From an uncultured Oscillospiraceae bacterium (GTDB taxonomy: Bacteria; Bacillota; Clostridia; Oscillospirales; Oscillospiraceae), in NCBI GenBank assembly GCA_910589155.1, contig CAJURY010000011.1, positions 1 through 59,880 of the forward strand: a stretch of 59,880 nucleotides of DNA. Reading direction: 5' to 3'. Position numbers and translations under genes: made by a program. Every line of letters begins with the position of its first letter. Position 1 is the first letter of the stretch. The notes under the pieces are model-generated. The model did no database searches, was not told the DNA's origin, and worked only from the letters and a program-made list of their open reading frames with translations. This document shows positions 55,070 to 59,880 of the stretch, piece by piece.

Positions 55070-55924
55070 ATGGCCGGCGTATCCATGAAAGATATTAAGC
55101 TGCGCATTAAAAGCATGGAAAGCACCAAGCAGATCACCAAGGCCATGCAGATGGTCGCTGCTTCCAAGCTGCGTCATGCTCAGGAACGCGTCGCAAACAG
55201 CCGTCCTTATTTTGAAATTCTCTCCGAAACCATGGATGACATCATCCGCAGTAACGGCGAGTTTACCTCTCCTTATGTAACTGCCCGCCCGGTGAAAACC
55301 GTGTGCTATGTGGCTATCGCGGGCGACCGCGGGCTTGCCGGCGGCTACAACAGCAACATTCTCAAAAAGATTTTAGGGGAAATGAAAGCCCTGCGCTGCG
55401 CGGTTTGCGTACTGCCCATCGGTAAAAAGGCGGCGGAATTTTTCCGATCCGCTGGAATCCCGCTGCTGACGGAAGCCTACGCGGAAGCCGAGAACGTTTC
55501 CATTGGCGACTGCTTTACCATGGCGAAAGAACTGTCCAAGGGCTTTTTGGCGGGAGAATTTGACGAAATTTATCTGGGCTGGACGAATTTTGTTTCCGTT
55601 CTTTCCCAGGTTCCCGCAACCCGCGGGATTTTGCCTCTGGTGCGCCAGCCCCTGGAAGCAAAAGAAGCGGCTGCGGAGGTTTTGTACGAGCCTTCCGCCG
55701 AGGCGGTTTTCGATGCGATTGTGCCGGAATATTTGGGCGGCACCATTTACGGCGCGCTTTGCGAGTCCGTGGCCTCCGAGCTGGCCGCCCGGCGTACCGC
55801 TATGGACGCCGCTACCAAGAACGCCGAGGAAATGATTGGCGATCTCAGCCTGAAGTACAACCGCGCCCGCCAAGGCGCGATTACCCAGGAGATTACCGAA
55901 ATTGTCGGCGGCGCTGAGAGTTAA
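55070..55924 (+). CDS. atpG: ATP synthase subunit gamma
   Basis: A 284-residue rotor subunit. The N-terminal MKDIKLRIKSMESTKQITKAM and the C-terminal ISLKYNRARQGAITQEITEIV-like end (here LSLKYNRARQGAITQEITEI) form the central coiled coil. AAGGAGTGTGACCC precedes the start; MAGVSMKDI has two possible ATG codons, the first preferred. Confidence 0.97.
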   Translation: MAGVSMKDIKLRIKSMESTKQITKAMQMVAASKLRHAQERVANSRPYFEILSETMDDIIRSNGEFTSPYVTARPVKTVCYVAIAGDRGLAGGYNSNILKKILGEMKALRCAVCVLPIGKKAAEFFRSAGIPLLTEAYAEAENVSIGDCFTMAKELSKGFLAGEFDEIYLGWTNFVSVLSQVPATRGILPLVRQPLEAKEAAAEVLYEPSAEAVFDAIVPEYLGGTIYGALCESVASELAARRTAMDAATKNAEEMIGDLSLKYNRARQGAITQEITEIVGGAES

Positions 55925-55992
55925 ATTATCTTTTGCCGGTGAATTTGTGGCGTTGACCGGCCGAGATTCTTTTTTCAGCCACAGCTATTTTA

Positions 55993-56014
55993 CAAACGCA
56001 GCTATTTGCGTTTG
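55993..56014 (+). promoter_or_regulatory. Hairpin before the atpD ribosome site
   Basis: CAAACGCA (55993-56000) pairs with TGCGTTTG (56007-56014) over a six-base loop, ending three bases before AAGGAG. It is the only large gap within the F1 genes (108 bases); it may affect atpD translation or mRNA stability. No T tract follows, so it is not a terminator. Confidence 0.5.
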
Positions 56015-56032
56015 CGCAAGGAGTTGACCCAT

Positions 56033-57427
56033 ATGGCCAAACATATTGGCACTGTGATTCAGATTATTGGGCCTGTTCTGGACATTCGTTTCTCCGATGG
56101 CCTTTTGCCTGAACTGCTGACTGCCATTGAAGTTCCCCACGGCAAGGAGACCATCGTTGCCGAGGTTGCCCAGCATATCGGCGACAACGTGGTGCGCTGT
56201 ATTTCCATGAGCTCCACCGACGGCTTGCAGCGCGGCGCGGAAGCCATCGACACCGGCGCGCCGATTACCGTTCCCGTGGGCGACGCCTGCCTCGGACGTA
56301 TGTTCAATCTGCTGGGCAGACCCATTGACAACAAGCCTGCCATCAAGGCAAAAGAGCGCTGGCCTATTCACCGCGCAGCCCCCGCCTATGACGAGCAGGA
56401 ATCCACCACGGAAATTCTCGAAACCGGCATCAAAGTCGTTGACCTCATCTGCCCCTATGCAAAAGGCGGTAAAATTGGTCTATTCGGCGGCGCTGGCGTT
56501 GGCAAAACCGTTCTGATTATGGAGCTAATCAACAACGTTGCCAAGCAGCACGGCGGCTTGTCCGTTTTCACCGGCGTTGGCGAGCGTACCCGCGAAGGGA
56601 ACGACCTGTACAACGAAATGAAAGAATCCGGCGTTTTGGAGAAAACCGCTTTGGTCTATGGCCAGATGAACGAACCCCCCGGAGCGCGTATGCGCGTGGG
56701 TCTTTCCGGCCTGACCATGGCGGAGTACTTCCGGGATGTAAAGCATCAGGACGTGCTGCTGTTTATCGACAACATTTTCCGCTTTACCCAGGCTGGCTCT
56801 GAGGTTTCCGCGCTGCTGGGTCGTATGCCCTCCGCCGTTGGCTACCAGCCTACCCTAGCAACGGAAATGGGCGCGCTGCAAGAGCGCATTACCTCCACGA
56901 AAAACGGCTCCATCACCTCCGTACAGGCGGTTTACGTCCCTGCGGACGACCTCACCGACCCTGCTCCCGCTACCACCTTCGCCCATTTGGACGCAACCAC
57001 CGTTTTGGATCGCGGCATTGCCTCTCTGGGTATTTATCCCGCCGTTGACCCTCTGGATTCCACTTCCAGAATCCTGACCCCGGAGGTTGTGGGCAATGAA
57101 CACTACCAGACCGCCCGCGACGTGCAGCGCATTTTGCAGCGGTATAAGGAATTGCAGGACATCATCGCCATTATGGGTATGGACGAACTGAGCGAAGAAG
57201 ACAAGCTCATCGTGAACCGTGCCCGGAAGGTGCAGCGTTTCCTGTCTCAGCCCTTCTCTGTCGCGGAGCAGTTCACCGGTATGCAGGGCAAATATGTGCC
57301 CTTGAAGGAAACTATTCGCGGTTTCCAGGAAATTATCGCCGGTAAACACGACGATATTCCTGAATCCTGCTTCCTGTTTGCCGGCAGCATTGACGATGTT
57401 GTGGCAAAATACAAAAAGGGTGAATAA
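56033..57427 (+). CDS. atpD: ATP synthase subunit beta
   Basis: A 464-residue catalytic subunit. Walker A GGAGVGKTVLIMELI, the catalytic Glu in VGERTREGND, VLLFIDNIFRFTQAGSEVS and the DELSEEDK (DELSDEEK-like) motif are all present. ATP is made or split here. ATG at 56033 is used because AAGGAG lies nine bases upstream; the ATG at 56006 would lie inside the hairpin. Three bases separate it from atpC. Confidence 0.98.
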   Translation: MAKHIGTVIQIIGPVLDIRFSDGLLPELLTAIEVPHGKETIVAEVAQHIGDNVVRCISMSSTDGLQRGAEAIDTGAPITVPVGDACLGRMFNLLGRPIDNKPAIKAKERWPIHRAAPAYDEQESTTEILETGIKVVDLICPYAKGGKIGLFGGAGVGKTVLIMELINNVAKQHGGLSVFTGVGERTREGNDLYNEMKESGVLEKTALVYGQMNEPPGARMRVGLSGLTMAEYFRDVKHQDVLLFIDNIFRFTQAGSEVSALLGRMPSAVGYQPTLATEMGALQERITSTKNGSITSVQAVYVPADDLTDPAPATTFAHLDATTVLDRGIASLGIYPAVDPLDSTSRILTPEVVGNEHYQTARDVQRILQRYKELQDIIAIMGMDELSEEDKLIVNRARKVQRFLSQPFSVAEQFTGMQGKYVPLKETIRGFQEIIAGKHDDIPESCFLFAGSIDDVVAKYKKGE

Positions 57428-57429
57428 CC

Positions 57430-57837
57430 ATGAGTACCTTCCGCTTGAAGATTGTTACCCCGGACGGATTGTGCTTTGACGGCGAGGCCGAGCAGCTCAG
57501 CGTCCGCACTGCCGCAGGGCAGGTGGGCATTCTGGCAAAGCATATTGATTTCATCGCCCCTTTGGGTATGGGGCAAGCCACCATTTATACCGAAGGCAAA
57601 ACCCGCAAGGCCGCCTGCATTGGCGGTATGTTGTCGGTTTTGAACGGCGAAGTGACCTTGGTTCCCACTACCTTTGAATGGGCCGAGCAGATTGACGCGG
57701 AGCGCGCCGACGCTTCCTACGAGCGGGCGCAGAAGGTGCTGCATCAAAAAGATTCCAGCGCCCAGGATATTCGCCTTGCCCAAGCGCGGCTGAAACGCGC
57801 TCTGATCCGCAAGTCCGTTGCGCAAAACTCCAAATAA
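57430..57837 (+). CDS. atpC: ATP synthase subunit epsilon
   Basis: A 135-residue subunit with the beta-sandwich domain (residues 1-85, FRLKIVTPDGLCFDGEAEQL, cut at LCFD) and the C-terminal helical hairpin (EQIDAERADASYERAQKVL). It inhibits ATP hydrolysis and links to the c ring. The stop is followed at once by a strong terminator, closing the ten-gene operon. Confidence 0.96.
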   Translation: MSTFRLKIVTPDGLCFDGEAEQLSVRTAAGQVGILAKHIDFIAPLGMGQATIYTEGKTRKAACIGGMLSVLNGEVTLVPTTFEWAEQIDAERADASYERAQKVLHQKDSSAQDIRLAQARLKRALIRKSVAQNSK

Positions 57838-57841
57838 CCAA

Positions 57842-57880
57842 CCGCGCCGCAAATTTCTTTGCGGCGCGGGTTTCTTATTT
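57842..57880 (+). terminator. Terminator of the ATP synthase operon
   Basis: CCGCGCCGCAAA (57842-57853) pairs perfectly with TTTGCGGCGCGG (57858-57869) over TTTC, followed by GTTTCTTATTT. Confidence 0.93.
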
Positions 57881-57911
57881 GCAGATATTTTAGAAAAATT
57901 TAGAAACCCCC

Positions 57912-57940
57912 TTGTAAAATGCAACAATTTATCGTATACT
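57912..57940 (+). promoter_or_regulatory. Promoter of asnS
   Basis: TTGTAA at 57912-57917 and TATACT at 57935-57940 lie 17 bases apart. The remaining leader of about 35 bases is too short for a T-box. Confidence 0.75.
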
Positions 57941-57980
57941 TTCTTATATAGATTTACCAGTTTGGGGAGGAAAATTTGAG

Positions 57981-59372
<1,392 letters not shown>

Positions 59373-59380
59373 TCATATGG

Positions 59381-59421
59381 AAACCGCTTGGAATCGCAAA
59401 TGCGATCCCAAGCGGTTTTTT
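59381..59421. terminator. Terminator of asnS
   Basis: AAACCGCTTGG then ATCGCA pairs with TGCGAT then CCAAGCGGTTT (59381-59418) over a two-base loop, with one mismatch, followed by TTTT. It can also serve the opposing AraC gene. Confidence 0.92.
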
Positions 59422-59837
59422 TATTCGCCAGCGGCGCTGAGCACGATTTGCGCCGGCCTGTATTTCACATCTTCTTTGATTTTACGCATATCTTCCGAAG
59501 GCCGGTAGCCTGTCACCTTCTTGAAAACTCTGGAAAAATAATTATAGTCGTTAAACCCCACGGCGGCAGCTACCTCTGTAACAGAATGTCCATTTTCAAT
59601 CAAATAAATGGCCTGATAGCACCGCAGGCGATTGACATACTCTGTGATCGTGCAGCCGGTATGCCGTTTAAATAAGCGGCAGATGTAGCTTTTCGTTAAA
59701 CCAACCTCCTGCACCAAATCGTCCATGGAAATGCCTGAGGTATAATGATTCGCCAGATAGCTCAGCACCTGCCGGCTGTAGTGCAGCGTCGCGTCTACCG
59801 GCGCGACCATATTTTCCGCATCCAGCATAAGGGCCAT
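59421..59837 (-). CDS. AraC family DNA-binding domain protein
   Basis: A 138-residue protein that holds only the two helix-turn-helix units of AraC/XylS regulators: MDDLVQEVGLTKSYICRLFKRHTG, cut here, and VTEVAAAVGFNDYNYFSRVFKKVTGYRP. Full AraC proteins are 250-300 residues with an N-terminal sensor domain. In the same frame a TAG lies at 59877-59879, 40 bases before the ATG, so the sensor is not in frame within the window. None of the three possible ATG starts (59837, 59828, 59810) has a good ribosome site. The gene may be short, frameshifted, or part of a longer one past the edge. Confidence 0.75.
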   Translation of the reverse strand: MALMLDAENMVAPVDATLHYSRQVLSYLANHYTSGISMDDLVQEVGLTKSYICRLFKRHTGCTITEYVNRLRCYQAIYLIENGHSVTEVAAAVGFNDYNYFSRVFKKVTGYRPSEDMRKIKEDVKYRPAQIVLSAAGE

Positions 59838-59880
59838 ATAAATTAGGAAAACCGCAAATACAAGGCTTTTCGGAGCCTAC

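Noticed and set aside
57876..57980. T-box riboswitch before asnS
   Set aside because: The leader after the promoter is only about 35 bases, too short for a T-box, and no antiterminator is seen.

Overview
The window looks like chromosome of an anaerobic, endospore-forming Clostridia member, probably close to Oscillospiraceae. The evidence is the gene content: a GerA-type germination operon, a PdaA-type cortex deacetylase and SpoIID, together with pyruvate:ferredoxin oxidoreductase, rubredoxin, an ATP synthase with a sodium-type c subunit, and many conserved clostridial families (DegV, C_GCAxxG_C_C, U32 peptidase, RecD2). The species assignment is inference; no rRNA, tRNA or CRISPR array was seen.

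Layout. 1-4.3 kb: spore genes, with a minus-strand gerA/gerC-like/gerB operon divergent from pdaA and a tiny Cys-rich gene. 4.3-4.8 kb: a gene-free block bounded by two identical palindromes. 4.8-22.0 kb: one tightly packed minus-strand run of 17 genes behind a single strong sigma-A-type promoter. It encodes a surface glycan pathway: a bacillosamine-type start (aminotransferase, phosphoglycosyltransferase, acetyltransferase), six glycosyltransferases, an EpsG/Wzy-like polymerase, a pyruvyl transferase family protein, a PP-loop protein, a flippase, then VanZ-like, degenerate M50-like and ABC transporter genes. 22.2-24.9 kb: TraX-like, rubredoxin, C_GCAxxG_C_C protein and DegV. 25-28 kb: SpoIID and a TPR/CHB/LRR surface protein. 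28.1-33.3 kb: a minus-strand set with a frameshifted GNAT gene, a pyrophosphatase-like protein, pncC and thiI, then a small ribbon-helix-helix gene and comM. 33.5-37.1 kb: nifJ. 37.5-41.7 kb: mreB, comF, recD2 and a small membrane protein. 41.8-43.8 kb: thyA, folA and an XRE regulator. 43.9-48.6 kb: wecG-tmk-DJ1-mltG-U32 operon. 48.7-49.6 kb: a Cys-rich conserved clostridial gene. 49.7-50.4 kb: apparently non-coding or decayed DNA. 50.5-57.8 kb: the full F-type ATP synthase operon. 58.0-59.4 kb: asnS, and at the edge an AraC-type DNA-binding domain.

How the genes work together. Glycan operon products would build a lipid-linked oligosaccharide on undecaprenyl phosphate, flip it and polymerise it; wecG, mreB and mltG concern envelope growth. 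thyA, folA and tmk supply dTTP. nifJ feeds reduced ferredoxin into fermentation, while the predicted sodium-coupled ATP synthase uses or generates a sodium gradient. Many start codons were moved inward from the longest reading frame because a Shine-Dalgarno sequence or promoter overlaps the longer start.

The items most worth a second look are the PP-loop protein and the catalytically dead M50-like protein in the glycan operon, the two-carboxylate c subunit, the minimal lipobox-less GerC-like protein, the altered pyrophosphatase-like protein and the several small intergenic palindromic repeats.
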